A DNA stretch of 64,000 bases from Niallia alba (GTDB taxonomy: Bacteria; Bacillota; Bacilli; Bacillales; Cytobacillaceae). Below are positions 7,918-18,005 of this stretch, one piece after another (within the stretch, counting starts at the first letter, position 1; every line of letters starts with the position of its first letter). The stretch covers positions 2,210,001 through 2,274,000 of the forward strand of contig NZ_JABBPK010000001.1 of the NCBI RefSeq assembly GCF_012933555.1. The letters are read 5' to 3'. Under the pieces are notes generated by a model that worked only from the letters and a program-made list of their open reading frames with translations, did not search any database and was not told the DNA's origin. The position numbers and the translations under genes were made by a program.

Positions 7918-8118
7918 GATAATTGCTCCTTTACCTAATATTAACTTTTGTAGCAAGCTAAATTATAGAAGATTTGCTTGCGAATTACTAGTATTATTTT
8001 TAAAAAGATAGTGGAATGTCTCGAGCGCAATGGAATGAACTAGTTATCACATCTTACTTCATGAAAACAGCTAATTTTTTATAAGGATAAATTTGATGTC
8101 TTTTCCCAAAACCCCCCA

Positions 8119-8148
8119 CTGAAATATTCTATTTCTTTATGTTATAAT
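8119..8148 (+). promoter_or_regulatory. Promoter of mutS-mutL
   Basis: CTGAAA (8119-8124), an 18-bp gap and TATAAT (8143-8148) preceded by TG at 8140-8141 form an extended -10 promoter about 40 bp upstream of the mutS start. Confidence 0.55.
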
Positions 8149-8188
8149 GGGAGAATAATAGATTTGGACTTGGATTTTGGAGGAAGTT

Positions 8189-10807
8189 ATGACGACATAT
8201 ACGCCAATGATACAACAATACTTACAAGTAAAGGCAGATTATCAGGATGCCTTTTTATTTTTTCGTTTAGGGGATTTTTATGAAATGTTCTTTGATGATG
8301 CAATCAAAGCATCACAAGAGCTCGAAATTACGTTAACGAGTAGAGAAGGTGGGGGAGCGGAGCGAATTCCGATGTGTGGAGTTCCTCATCATTCTGCTCC
8401 TAACTATATTGAACAGCTTGTCGAGCGCGGCTACAAAGTAGCAATCTGTGAACAAACAGAAGACCCAAAGCAAGCAAAAGGAGTCGTGAAAAGAGAAGTC
8501 GTTCAGCTCATCACGCCTGGTACGATGATGGAAGGAAAAAATCTTTCCGATAAAGAAAACAACTATATTGCCACTATTTCATTATTTGCAGACGAAAAAT
8601 TTGGCTTTGCCTATAGCGATTTATCGACTGGGGAAAGTAAAGCAACCATTTTAACTGGCATCGATTCGTTATTAAATGAACTATCTTTGTCAGGAGCGAA
8701 AGAAGTTGTTATTTCAGATGACTTTTCCAAAGAGTATCAGAAGCGATTGCAGGAGCGAGGAACTTTAACGCTTTCAATCGAAAATGATACCGATGAAAAA
8801 GATATGCATGCTCCTTTATTGCAAGGAGTAGAAAAGCAACAGCTGAAAAACACCGTTGCACGCTTGTTTAATTATTTATATCGAACACAAAAACGAAGCT
8901 TGGATCACTTACAGCCTGTTTCGATTTATGTAATCGATCAGTTTATGAAAATAGATTATTATTCCAAGCGAAATTTAGAATTAACAGAAACGATTCGTTC
9001 AAAAGGGAAAAAAGGATCGCTCCTCTGGTTATTGGACGAAACGAAAACAGCGATGGGCGGAAGACTTTTAAAACAGTGGATTGACCGCCCACTCTTAAAT
9101 AAAGAGGAGATTGAATATCGTCAAAATTTAGTAGCGACGATGATCGGTCATTACTTTGAACGCCAAGATTTACGGGAAAAGCTAAAGGAAGTGTACGATT
9201 TAGAACGTCTAGCAGGCCGAGTGGCATTTGGTAATGTAAATGCAAGAGATCTTGTACAGCTAAAAAAATCACTACAACAAGTGCCAATCATTCAGCAAAT
9301 CGTTGCATCGTTCGGATCAGAAGAAGCAACCAGACTTGCTGATGAACTAGATCCATGTGAAGATATAACCGATTTATTAGAACGGGCAATTGTTGAAAAT
9401 CCACCACTTTCCATTAAAGAAGGAAATATCATCTTAGATGGCTATCATTCTGAATTAGACAGCTACCGTGATGCAAGTCGAAACGGTAAAACGTGGATCG
9501 CCCAGCTGGAAAGAGAAGAACGCGAAAAAACAGGCATTAAATCATTAAAAATCGGCTATAATCGTATATTCGGTTATTACATTGAAGTAACAAGAGCAAA
9601 TGTTCATCTTTTACAAGAAGGACAGTATGAGCGCAAACAAACACTTGCCAATGCAGAGCGTTATATCACACCAGAATTAAAGGAAAAAGAAAGCTTAATC
9701 TTGCAAGCAGAAGAAAAAATGGTTGAACTAGAATATGAGATTTTCACAACAATCAGAGAAACGATCAAAGAATATATCCCGCGCTTGCAAAATTTAGCAA
9801 AAACAGTCAGTACGCTAGATGTATTACAATGCTTTGCAACTGTTAGTGAAGATCGTCGCTATGTGAAGCCAGAGTTTTCAAGTGATCGAACTCTTTCTAT
9901 TAAAAATGGCCGTCATCCAGTAGTGGAAAAGGTGATGAACGCGCAGAACTATGTCGCTAATGATTGCACGATGCATAAAGAGAGAGAGTTGCTGTTAATT
10001 ACAGGACCAAATATGTCTGGTAAAAGTACGTATATGCGCCAAATTGCCTTAACAAGCATTTTAGCGCAAATCGGTTGTTTCGTACCAGCAGACGAAGCAG
10101 TATTGCCATTATTTGACCAAGTCTTTACGAGAATTGGTGCAGCAGATGATCTTATTTCTGGTCAAAGCACATTTATGGTTGAGATGCTAGAAGCAAGAAA
10201 TGCACTTTTACATGCAACCAATAACAGCTTAATTCTCTTTGATGAAATTGGACGCGGTACAAGCACCTATGATGGAATGGCGCTTGCCCAAGCGATTATT
10301 GAATATATCCATCATGAAGTCGGCGCTAAAACGTTATTCTCGACCCACTATCATGAACTAACTGTACTTGCGGAAGAGCTTCAGTCATTAAGCAATGTTC
10401 ATGTTAGCGCAATGGAGCAAAATGGAAAAGTAGTCTTCCTTCATAAAATTAAAGAAGGAGCAGCAGATAAAAGCTACGGAATTCACGTTGCCCAGCTTGC
10501 TGAATTACCAGAAGCACTAATTGAACGCGCACAAGAACTATTAACAAGTCTAGAGCAAAAAGATCAATTTGCTGGAGAAGCAGCAGTCACGCAAATCGAA
10601 CAACCTGTTGTAAAAGCAGAAAAAATCGAGGAAGAAGCACAATTATCCTTCTTTGATACAGAAGTGAAAAAGCCTCAAAAAGCTCTTTCTACAAAGGAAA
10701 AGCAAATTGTAAACAAACTTAAAGACTTGGATATTTTAGAAATGACACCAATGCAGGCATTAAATACACTGTATGAACTTCATAAAAAAGTTCGAAACGA
10801 CGGATAA
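8189..10807 (+). CDS. mutS: DNA mismatch repair protein MutS
   Basis: 872 aa, slightly longer than B. subtilis MutS (858 aa). The mismatch-reading Phe-x-Glu is present (Phe30 and Glu32 in LGDFYEMF). The clamp and lever domains precede the ABC ATPase domain with Walker [10 protein letters not shown] (606-614), the signature region [12 protein letters not shown], Walker [14 protein letters not shown] and the switch STHYHEL. Near the C-terminus QLSFF is the beta-clamp binding motif used in Bacillus for coupling repair to the replisome. The in-frame TTG at 8177 overlaps the ribosome binding site GGAGG (8179-8183), so the ATG at 8189 is the start. mutL follows 529 bp downstream, beyond a hairpin array. 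Confidence 0.98.
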   Translation: MTTYTPMIQQYLQVKADYQDAFLFFRLGDFYEMFFDDAIKASQELEITLTSREGGGAERIPMCGVPHHSAPNYIEQLVERGYKVAICEQTEDPKQAKGVVKREVVQLITPGTMMEGKNLSDKENNYIATISLFADEKFGFAYSDLSTGESKATILTGIDSLLNELSLSGAKEVVISDDFSKEYQKRLQERGTLTLSIENDTDEKDMHAPLLQGVEKQQLKNTVARLFNYLYRTQKRSLDHLQPVSIYVIDQFMKIDYYSKRNLELTETIRSKGKKGSLLWLLDETKTAMGGRLLKQWIDRPLLNKEEIEYRQNLVATMIGHYFERQDLREKLKEVYDLERLAGRVAFGNVNARDLVQLKKSLQQVPIIQQIVASFGSEEATRLADELDPCEDITDLLERAIVENPPLSIKEGNIILDGYHSELDSYRDASRNGKTWIAQLEREEREKTGIKSLKIGYNRIFGYYIEVTRANVHLLQEGQYERKQTLANAERYITPELKEKESLILQAEEKMVELEYEIFTTIRETIKEYIPRLQNLAKTVSTLDVLQCFATVSEDRRYVKPEFSSDRTLSIKNGRHPVVEKVMNAQNYVANDCTMHKERELLLITGPNMSGKSTYMRQIALTSILAQIGCFVPADEAVLPLFDQVFTRIGAADDLISGQSTFMVEMLEARNALLHATNNSLILFDEIGRGTSTYDGMALAQAIIEYIHHEVGAKTLFSTHYHELTVLAEELQSLSNVHVSAMEQNGKVVFLHKIKEGAADKSYGIHVAQLAELPEALIERAQELLTSLEQKDQFAGEAAVTQIEQPVVKAEKIEEEAQLSFFDTEVKKPQKALSTKEKQIVNKLKDLDILEMTPMQALNTLYELHKKVRNDG

Positions 10808-10821
10808 AGTGAGTCAATATG

Positions 10822-11262
10822 ATGTTCATAAGTGAGATGAAAGCTACGAAATAGAGAATCGTTAGAAAAAGTGGTTTTCATAAGCAGGATGAACGCTGAA
10901 AAACAGAGGAATGTTGGGAAAAGTGGTGTTCATAAGCGAGATGAACGCTGAAAAATAGAGGAATGTTGGAAAAAGTGGTTTTCATGAGCAGGATGAACGC
11001 TGAAAGCAGAGGAATGTTGGGAAAAGTGGTTTTCATAAGCAGGATGAATGCTGAAAAACAGAGGAATGTTGGGAAAAGTGGTTTTCATGAGCAGGATGAA
11101 CGCTGAAAAATAGAGAAACGTCTGAAAAAGTGGCGTTCATAAGCAAGATGAAAGCCGAAAAATAGATAAACGCCTGAAAAAATGGTGTTCATAAGCAAGA
11201 TGAAAGCCAAAAACAGAGAAACACCGAAAATAATGGTCTTCATGTACAAGTTGAACGCCGAA
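10822..11262 (+). repeat. Nine-unit array of a 52-bp hairpin repeat between mutS and mutL
   Basis: The whole mutS-mutL gap is a tandem array. The ATGAA core recurs at 10837, 10889, 10941, 10993, 11044, 11096, 11148 and 11200, with a diverged last unit near 11251, a period of 52 bp (51 once). Each unit reads roughly GTGG(T/C)(G/T)TTCAT, loop AAGCAGG, ATGAACGC, then a 25-nt spacer with GAAAAACAGAGGAATG. The first two blocks form a stem with a 7-nt loop. The period is not a multiple of three, and both parts repeat, so it is neither coding nor a CRISPR array. The same family fills 29128-30067. Confidence 0.9.
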
Positions 11263-11336
11263 ATTAGTACTACAGTTCAATCTTATGCATGTGCCGATTA
11301 ATCTGATTAAAAGTAGGAAAGAAAAGAGGAGAAACA

Positions 11337-13244
11337 ATGGCAAAGATTATTCAACTGGATGATGCACTTTCGAATAAAATTGCTGCAGGTGAAGTTGTTG
11401 AGCGGCCAGCCTCTGTTGTAAAAGAATTAGTGGAAAATAGCATAGATGCCAAAAGTACGTCGATTGAAATATTTATCGAGGAAGCTGGTTTACAAAGCAT
11501 TCGCATTCTCGATAATGGACAAGGGATTGAGGAAGAGGATGTCTTAACAGCTTTTTCTAGACATGCGACAAGTAAAATCAAGGATGAAAATGACTTATTC
11601 CGTATTCGCACTCTTGGATTTAGAGGAGAGGCACTACCGAGTATTGCCTCAGTCTCCCATGTCACTTTAACGACTTCGACAGGAGAACAAGGAACAACAG
11701 TTGAGCTGAAAGGTGGCCATTTAGTAAAACAAGAGGGCGCACCCGGAAGAAAAGGAACAGAGATAATCGTCAGCGATTTATTCTTTAATACACCGGCAAG
11801 ACTGAAATATATGAAGTCGATTCATACAGAGCTTGGCAATATTACCGATATCGTTAACCGACTGGCACTTGCACATCCTAATGTAAGTTTCCGTTTAGTC
11901 CATAATGACCGCAAGTTACTTCATACAAATGGTAATGGGGATGTAAGACAGGTTCTTGCGAGCATTTATGGCTTAAATATAGCGAAAAAAATGATTCCTA
12001 TTTCCGCAAGCACCCTTGATTTTAAATTAAGTGGTTATATGGCACTGCCGGAAATCACTCGTGCGTCACGTAACTACATTTCCACGATGATTAATGGACG
12101 GTTTATTAAAAACTATTCCCTTGTTCGCAGCATTCAAGAAGGGTATCACACGTTATTGCCGATTGGCAGATATCCAATTGTTCTTTTAAATGTAGAAATG
12201 GATCCAATTTTAGTAGATGTTAATGTCCATCCATCGAAAATGGAAGTTCGCTTCAGTAAAGAACAAGAATTATATGAACTCGTAAGTAATACGATTAAAG
12301 CTGCCTTCAAGAAAAAAGAACTTATTCCAGCAGGGCTTATCCGGGAGAAAAAGCCAGCTCCGAAGGAAGAACAAGCAGCTTTTAGCTTTGACACGATAAG
12401 AGAACCGGCGATACCATCTATTCCAAAGACCGAACCAACTTTTTCGATTCCAAAAGTAGAGGTAGAAGAAAAATCGACATGGAATCAGCCTGTTGAAGAT
12501 GCACCAAGTAGTTGGCCGGCTGAGGAAGTAGAGAACAATCCAATGGACAGTGCACCATTCTTTTTAGGCGGAGAGTCGAATACTATCCTTCCACCATTAC
12601 CAGCCGAGGTAGAAGAGGAAACATGGGAAGAGAAAGAAATAGCCGATGTAGTCGAAGGATCAAGAGTACCGCCACTTTATCCAATTGGTCAAATGCATGG
12701 AACGTATATTTTTGCCCAAAATGAAAGAGGGCTGTACATTATCGATCAACACGCTGCCCAAGAACGAATCAAATACGAATTTTTCCGTGAAAAAGTCGGA
12801 GAAGTTCATAATGAATTACAAGAAATGCTCATTCCATTAACTTTAGATTATTCGCTAGATGAGTGGATGAAAATAGAAGAAAATAAAGTCGAATTAGAAA
12901 AAGTAGGCGTATTTCTCGAACCATTTGGCCAGCAAAGCTACCTAGTTCGCTCTCATCCACAATGGTTCCCAAAAGGCGAAGAAAAAGAAACAATCGAAGA
13001 AATGATCGAACAAGTTCTCTCCATGAAAAAAGTAGACATCAAACTATTAAGAGAAGAAGCAGCCATCATGATGAGTTGCAAAGGCTCAATCAAAGCAAAC
13101 CGTCATTTGCGAAACGACGAAATTCAGAGCCTACTCGACGAACTTCGGACTACATCGGATCCATTTACTTGTCCGCATGGGAGACCGATTATTGTGCATT
13201 ATTCTACTTATGAGATGGAGAAGATGTTTAAGCGCGTGATGTAG
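11337..13244 (+). CDS. mutL: DNA mismatch repair endonuclease MutL
   Basis: 635 aa (B. subtilis 627). The GHKL ATPase domain has Glu30/Asn34 in [16 protein letters not shown] and [11 protein letters not shown] long acidic, Pro-rich linker (about 335-440) follows. The C-terminal domain has the endonuclease motif [12 protein letters not shown] (470-481), as in Gram-positive MutL that nicks DNA, and ends with [12 protein letters not shown] and CPHGRP metal-site residues. It acts with MutS and the beta clamp to direct strand-specific repair. The ATG at 11337 follows AAGAGGAGA. Downstream, a decayed prophage begins within 70 bp, so this gene closes the conserved core. Confidence 0.98.
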   Translation: MAKIIQLDDALSNKIAAGEVVERPASVVKELVENSIDAKSTSIEIFIEEAGLQSIRILDNGQGIEEEDVLTAFSRHATSKIKDENDLFRIRTLGFRGEALPSIASVSHVTLTTSTGEQGTTVELKGGHLVKQEGAPGRKGTEIIVSDLFFNTPARLKYMKSIHTELGNITDIVNRLALAHPNVSFRLVHNDRKLLHTNGNGDVRQVLASIYGLNIAKKMIPISASTLDFKLSGYMALPEITRASRNYISTMINGRFIKNYSLVRSIQEGYHTLLPIGRYPIVLLNVEMDPILVDVNVHPSKMEVRFSKEQELYELVSNTIKAAFKKKELIPAGLIREKKPAPKEEQAAFSFDTIREPAIPSIPKTEPTFSIPKVEVEEKSTWNQPVEDAPSSWPAEEVENNPMDSAPFFLGGESNTILPPLPAEVEEETWEEKEIADVVEGSRVPPLYPIGQMHGTYIFAQNERGLYIIDQHAAQERIKYEFFREKVGEVHNELQEMLIPLTLDYSLDEWMKIEENKVELEKVGVFLEPFGQQSYLVRSHPQWFPKGEEKETIEEMIEQVLSMKKVDIKLLREEAAIMMSCKGSIKANRHLRNDEIQSLLDELRTTSDPFTCPHGRPIIVHYSTYEMEKMFKRVM

Positions 13245-13308
13245 CGGGATTTACAGGGGTTATGAGGGGGTGAAAATGTTCGTTGCCCCCAATTTCCCCC
13301 CCAATTTT

Positions 13309-14122
13309 TTATTCCTCATCTTCTTCATCTCCTTCTAGATACTTTTCTAATCGGTTAACACTTTCCAACTCGTGCTTTTTGGTTATATATAAATATACAT
13401 CAGAGGTCACGTTAAGTGCTGGGTGTCCAAGTCTCTCACTAACAACCTTAATATCATTACCACTCTCGAGCATCATAATAGCATGTGTATGACGTAAGCC
13501 GTGTGGACTAATTTTAGGAAGATCTGTTTTATCAATAATGCTTTTGAGTACTTTGTTGATACCATATGGACCTAGTGGTCTTCCACTCCACGTTGTAATG
13601 ACATAATCCTGATCAATGTATTTCTCCCCGTATCTCTCTTTATTCTGTTTTTGCCAATCTTTATACGCTGATAAATCTTTAATAAGCTTATCACCTATAG
13701 GAATTGTTCGGAAGCTAGAAGACGTCTTAGATTTTATGACTTTTTTATCATTTCTAGACTTCGAAATGACAATAAGTTTTTTTCAAAATTAATGTCCTGC
13801 CTTTTTAATGCTAATAGTTCACCTTTTCGAAGACCTGTTCTTAATAAGAAGGATACAATCAAGTAGTGATGAGGCTTGCCTTTTTTGCTGTTCTAATAAA
13901 AGTACTGACCTCATCCCTAGTTAAATAATTTCTCTTTTCTATTTCATTATCTTTTTGAACTTTCAGATTTAGAAAATTATTATGTTGCAATAACTCAAGT
14001 TCAACAGCTTTATTTATGGCAGTACAGAAAATGGAATGGATGGTTTGTACGGTTGTTTTAGCATATTTTTCACTTAATCGGTTTAAATGTTTTTGATACT
14101 CAATCCTGGTTAGCTTGTTCAA
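13309..14122 (-). pseudogene. Phage tyrosine recombinase (integrase) pseudogene with two frameshifts
   Basis: Three frames on the minus strand join into one integrase. First, YQKHLNRLSEKYAKTTVQTI to FIRTAKKAS (14122 to about 13880) is the SAM-like N-terminal domain. Second, HYLIVSFLLRTGLRKGELLA carries the first catalytic Arg. Third, YVITTWSGRPLGPYG, HGLRHTHAIMM and LGHPALNVTSDVYLY carry the His-x-x-Arg and the terminal region, ending at 13309. The frame changes fall in short homopolymers, near 13873-13880 and in seven T at 13777-13783, and one extra base at each would restore the gene. The N-terminus is also cut off. The product cannot be active. It belongs to the prophage remnant running to 15979. 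Confidence 0.85.
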
Positions 14123-14272
14123 CTTGTAATTCCCAATGCTAGGTATGATTTGGTTAGCTATATAGATATAGTAGCAGAGCCTAGTACAAATAGATTGAAT
14201 GTTAATATTGCATACACGAATGTTGTTTCAGATGAGAATGTGAAAAATTTTGTTGCAAGTTTTTATCGTTAA
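14117..14272 (+). pseudogene. C-terminal fragment of a phage structural gene
   Basis: An open plus-strand frame without a start encodes about 51 residues ending NVNIAYTNVV, then NVKNFVASFYR and a stop at 14270. It abuts the truncated 5' end of the integrase and is followed by BhlA, holin and endolysin genes, where the last tail or baseplate gene of a Bacillus phage would lie. The join suggests one deletion removed the prophage between integrase and tail genes. Identity is inferred from position. Confidence 0.4.
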
Positions 14273-14344
14273 ATTTAATGGTATTTTTGGATTCTTCCAC
14301 TAGGAGGAGTCTTTTTTATGTCCTTTTGAGGAGGTGAAACCATT

Positions 14345-14536
14345 TTGGAATTAGAACTAACTAAATACTTTCTTACTCAGGGGCCATTTGCGTTATTATT
14401 CGTATGGCTCCTTATTTATGTTATGAAGAATAACAAGGAGAGGGAAAATCGTTTGTAGGATCTGCTTGATAAGTTTAGTGATAAGTATGATTTAGTCATT
14501 ACGAAATTGGATGATATCAAGCAAAAATTAAAGTAA
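14345..14536 (+). pseudogene. BhlA/UviB-like holin-type gene with an amber codon
   Basis: A TTG start behind GAGGAGGTGAAA opens ELELTKYFLTQGPFALLFVW and continues LLIYVMKNNKERENRL, then hits TAG at 14456-14458. The same frame resumes DLLDKFSDKYDLVITKLDDI and stops at 14534. That is the layout of BhlA/UviB phage membrane proteins (about 63-70 aa: one N-terminal membrane helix and a charged coiled tail). One base change explains the interruption; the truncated 37-residue peptide would keep the membrane helix only. Confidence 0.8.
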
Positions 14537-14550
14537 GGGAGAGGTTGGAA

Positions 14551-14772
14551 GTGGGAGAATTAACAGTTGAAGTATTTATTGCATTAGTGGAGTTGTTTAA
14601 GAAAAGTTTAGGATTACCAGTTAGGTATGCTCCTTTAGTTTCTGTTCTTTTGGGGGTACCGGTAGGGATTTTATATTTGGATGTGGACCTGAAAACAGGG
14701 ATTGTATATGGACTAATCATTGGTTTGTCAGCTTGTGGATTATACAGTGGAGCTAAATCTATAACAAAGTAA
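14551..14772 (+). CDS. Phage holin
   Basis: 73 aa from the GTG at 14551, six bases after AGGGAGAGG (an in-frame TTG at 14545 is too close to that site). Two hydrophobic segments, APLVSVLLGVPVGILYLD and GIVYGLIIGLSACGLYSG, with short polar ends fit a small two-helix holin. Holins form membrane lesions that release the endolysin. The neighbours (BhlA-like gene upstream, endolysin downstream) are the standard lysis cassette. This is the only apparently intact gene of the remnant; whether it is expressed is unknown. Confidence 0.75.
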   Translation: MGELTVEVFIALVELFKKSLGLPVRYAPLVSVLLGVPVGILYLDVDLKTGIVYGLIIGLSACGLYSGAKSITK

Positions 14773-14847
14773 GGGATGGCTATGACGGCTATCCTTTTTC
14801 TTTTATAAATTTCTTTTATAAAAAATTAAATGGAGTGTGAATGGATA

Positions 14848-15979
14848 ATGGTAAAAGGATTTGATTGTGCAACTAAATTAAATAGTATAACAGCAGCTGG
14901 TTTGAGAAAAGAGGGCTTTGAATATGTGGCTCGTTATCTCGGGAATAGTTGGAAGTCTTTTGATAAAGCGGAGACAAAGGCAATTCAAGATGCTGGTTTA
15001 AAGCTGATTAGTATTTTTCAGAAAAGTAATAATGGAATTCAATTTTTTAGCAAGGAGCAGGGAATTTCTCATGCGAAAGAAGCTGAGGGTTTTGCAAAAG
15101 CAGTTGAACAGCCAGAAGGGACAGCTATTTACTTTGCTGTAGATTTCAATGCTCAGTCTAGTCATATGAGCAAAATTTTAGAGTTTGTGGAAGGTATTAA
15201 ATCATAATTGAAGGATTATAAGGTTGGGATATATGGTTCCTACAATGTAATGCAAGCGGTGAAAGGAAAAGTTGATTACTATTGGAAAACATATGCATGG
15301 AGTCGCGGTCATGTTGCTGATTTTATTCACATGCATCAGTTTGAGAATGATGTCAAAGTTGCAGGAGTAGCGATTGACCGAAATGATATTAAAAAAGAAC
15401 CTGGTCATTGGGGAGATGTGAAAGTTGTTGTTCCAGAAGAAACTAAAGTAGGTAGTGAAATCGTTACAAAACCATCAGCTCCGAGCAAATGTAAGAAGAA
15501 TTCTGATGGCATATATACGGTTGTAAGTGGTGATACTCTTTCAGAGATTGCGAATGATTTTAACGTGACTATCAAAGATCTAGCCAGTTGGAACAATATT
15601 GAAAATGCAAATTTAATTAAAGCTGGCCAAAAGTTAAAGTTTTCTGTAGATAAAAAAGAAACTGCTGCCAAACCAGCCGCAAGCACAACTAAGAAAGTTA
15701 CTAAGACATATAAGGTGAAAAGTGGAGATGCATTAAGTAAACTAGCATCTAAATGGGGTACTACAGTTAAACGTCTGCAAGAATTAAACGGCCGAATAAA
15801 ATTTATGTAGGACAAACATTAAAGTACACACTAAGAAATATCATACAGTTGTAAGTGGAGACAATGTAACTAAGATTGCTAAGAAATATAGTACAACCGT
15901 TACAGCAATCAAAAAGTTAAATCCAAGTATTAAAAATATTGATAAAATCTATCCAAAGCAAAAAATCCGCATAAAGTAA
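14848..15979 (+). pseudogene. Phage endolysin pseudogene (DUF1906-type hydrolase plus LysM repeats)
   Basis: From ATG 14848 the frame encodes VKGFDCATKLNSITAAGLR and YVARYLGNS, a glycoside-hydrolase-like DUF1906 (Rv2525c-like) domain. A TAA at 15205-15207 interrupts it; the same frame continues DYKVGIYGSYNVMQAV to a first LysM (YTVVSGDTLSEIANDF) and a second (YKVKSGDALSKLASKWG). It then shifts frame near 15797, where one missing base turns RNKIYVGQTLK into RIKFM-stop. A third LysM (YHTVVSGDNVTKIAKKYS) ends at 15979. The intact ancestor would be a roughly 375-residue cell-wall hydrolase. Two independent lesions show it is not under selection. Confidence 0.85.
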
Positions 15980-16023
15980 TGTGGATGGATATAAAATAGT
16001 TGTACAGCTTAGGCTCCACACAA

Positions 16024-16056
16024 AAGCCCTTCTCTTAGGTGAGAGGGGCTTATCCT
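16024..16056 (+). terminator. Terminator after the phage lysis genes
   Basis: AGCCCTTCTC (16025-16034) pairs with GAGAGGGGCT (16041-16050), followed by TATCCTTTAATT, only a modest T tract. Confidence 0.6.
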
Positions 16057-16122
16057 TTAATTGGGTAAATATTCCGAATTTTATAAAATATAAAGACGGA
16101 TATTTTCTATCTTATTATTTGT

Positions 16123-16938
16123 TTACCAGCTACCCCAAATAGATTTGCCGCCGGTATGGCCAGTTTTATCATGTAAATTTTTATGAACTAATTGGAAATT
16201 TCCTGATTTCTCATGGTGATGTAATCTAAAGTCATCAGGGAATTTTCCATTTTTTATTTGATTAATCTGCTTTTGATTAAATAATTTAGAATAATTGAAA
16301 TCAGAAGTCACAGCTTTTTTTACATCACCTTTTATTTGATTCCAAACCGTTGATTTAGACGACTTCCAATATTTAGATGAAACTGTAAAAGATTTACCAG
16401 GGAATACGGGGAAAGAATTTTTATTATAGAAAGTTTTAGTCACTGGGTGATATTTATTAGCCATATGACCATTTTTAACCGTTTCATATACCTTCTTACC
16501 ATTTCCTTTAAAAACTTGAACTTCTACTGTTTTAGTTTTACCATTTGTTTTTATTCTTGTAGTAGGATAGATATTTATAGCTCCACCATAGGGAGGATTA
16601 TTATTTTTTTCAGCTTCTTCTATTGCAGGCGCTTTATCAGGTGATTCTGAATCAGAATCAAAATCGATAATTGGTTCATCATCAAAATCATCAATATTTT
16701 CAGGTTCATCTTCTAAGGTTTCAACTGGTACTGTTTCTAGTTCGTCTATATTGATATCTTCATAAGTCTTTAAATCTGGCTCAAGGTATTCATATTGTTC
16801 TTCTGTAACAGGATCGCTTGGATCTTTTGGGTATATATTTATATTTGGTGCAGCGTTAATATTTGCTTCGCTTAATGTACTAAAAATTAATAGAATTGGT
16901 AATAATACTGTTGCTATTTTTAAAATATATTTTTTCAC
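16123..16938 (-). CDS. Secreted nuclease toxin with C-terminal LHH (HNH/Endo VII-type) domain
   Basis: 271 aa. Residues 1-30 are a signal peptide (MKKYILKIATVLLPILLIFS, then ANINAAPN). A very acidic linker follows (about 40-110, rich in Asp, Glu and Pro), then a basic region from INIYPTTRIK. The C-terminus has LHHHEKSGNFQLVHKNLH and then KTGHTGG, the pattern of the LHH nuclease family in bacterial polymorphic toxins. There is no LXG, WXG or YD-repeat delivery domain, so export appears to be Sec-dependent. A SUKH-family gene, a common immunity family for such nucleases, begins 122 bp away on the opposite strand. Toxin activity and pairing are inferences from family and context. Confidence 0.75.
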   Translation of the reverse strand: MKKYILKIATVLLPILLIFSTLSEANINAAPNINIYPKDPSDPVTEEQYEYLEPDLKTYEDINIDELETVPVETLEDEPENIDDFDDEPIIDFDSDSESPDKAPAIEEAEKNNNPPYGGAINIYPTTRIKTNGKTKTVEVQVFKGNGKKVYETVKNGHMANKYHPVTKTFYNKNSFPVFPGKSFTVSSKYWKSSKSTVWNQIKGDVKKAVTSDFNYSKLFNQKQINQIKNGKFPDDFRLHHHEKSGNFQLVHKNLHDKTGHTGGKSIWGSW

Positions 16939-17060
16939 AACTCTTCTCCTTTTTAATAAATTGGTATATTATTGTAACAAGTCAGAATATTTACCTAAAT
17001 TACATAATATATTATTTTTTTACAAAAAATAAACATTTATATGAAAGGAATTTTAAAATT

Positions 17061-17867
17061 ATGAATATTTGGAAATCTGAAGAGAGTAGTTATACTCTAA
17101 ATAATTTAACAAGTGAAGATATAGATAAAGCAGAAAAGCATTTTCGTGTAAAATTGCCAAAGGCATATATTGATACTTTAAGGGAAAAGAACGGAGGGAA
17201 TCTATTATATAACGCATTACCAATATCTCTAAATCGTTGGGAAGGTGATAATTATTTATTAATTGAGCACCTATTAGGGATAAAAGAAAATGAGGGTATC
17301 ATGATGACAGATTATTATGTGAAAGAATGGCAGATAAAACGAAAAAATATTATTTTGTTAAGTGGTGATGGCCATGAATGGCTTGCATTAGATTACAATC
17401 ATTCAGTGAATCCTAAAGTTATCTATATCGATACAGAGGAAGACAAGATTATAGAATTATATTCATCGTTTGATGAAATGGTAGATAATCTTTTTATTCA
17501 AGAAGAAAATGAAAATGATCAAGTTGGCGAAGGTGCAATTATAATTACACTTGAAGAAGCAAGAAAATTAGTAAGAAGTAATGATATTTCTGAAATTAAA
17601 AATGGACTTGATGCATTCGAACATTATATATATGAGGACAACATTTTAGCCGAACACCAAGATGATATCATTAGATTGTTAAAACATGATGAGGAGGATG
17701 TGGTCGAATACGCTGCACAAAAGGCTTGGAGTGCCATTACAATGGGCTATAATGTGAAAAGAGAATTTATAAATTATGTCATTTCAGATTTTGAAAAAAG
17801 ACAAGATCAAATATTTAAAACGTTTCTCTATCTTATATCTGAGTATTTAAATGATAATGAAAGATAA
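17061..17867 (+). CDS. SMI1/KNR4 (SUKH) family protein, probable immunity protein
   Basis: 268 aa from the ATG at 17061 (AAAGGAA at 17044-17050); the frame runs upstream to 16896 but that part is AT-rich and lacks a site. Residues about 15-155 form the SUKH-1 fold: EDIDKAEKHFRVKLPKAYI, LREKNGGNLLYNALPI, HLLGIKE and ILLSGDGHEWLALDY are signature segments. A helical extension (about 165-268) follows. SUKH proteins neutralise nuclease toxins, and the divergent gene at 16123-16938 encodes one. A paralogue with the same extension lies at 25898-26716. A terminator follows at 17911-17940. Confidence 0.85.
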   Translation: MNIWKSEESSYTLNNLTSEDIDKAEKHFRVKLPKAYIDTLREKNGGNLLYNALPISLNRWEGDNYLLIEHLLGIKENEGIMMTDYYVKEWQIKRKNIILLSGDGHEWLALDYNHSVNPKVIYIDTEEDKIIELYSSFDEMVDNLFIQEENENDQVGEGAIIITLEEARKLVRSNDISEIKNGLDAFEHYIYEDNILAEHQDDIIRLLKHDEEDVVEYAAQKAWSAITMGYNVKREFINYVISDFEKRQDQIFKTFLYLISEYLNDNER

Positions 17868-17910
17868 AGAAATAGTAAGAATATAAATTTGGTTAATGTA
17901 GTTTAAAAGA

Positions 17911-17940
17911 AGCCCTTCTCAAATGAGTTGGGCTGTTTTT
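17911..17940 (+). terminator. Terminator of the SUKH gene
   Basis: AGCCC, CTCA, loop, TGAG, GGGCT (17911-17934) followed by GTTTTTAT. The distal end overlaps the stop of the convergent XRE pseudogene. Confidence 0.75.
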
Positions 17941-18005
17941 ATTTCAAATAATCATCCTCCTCAAATTCGTAAAAGTCATCCACTTTACAATTCAATATTT
18001 TCCCC

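Noticed and set aside
8943-9287. 114-aa frame antisense to mutS
   Set aside because: A shadow frame: mutS is fully conserved on the other strand and the frame has no ribosome binding site.
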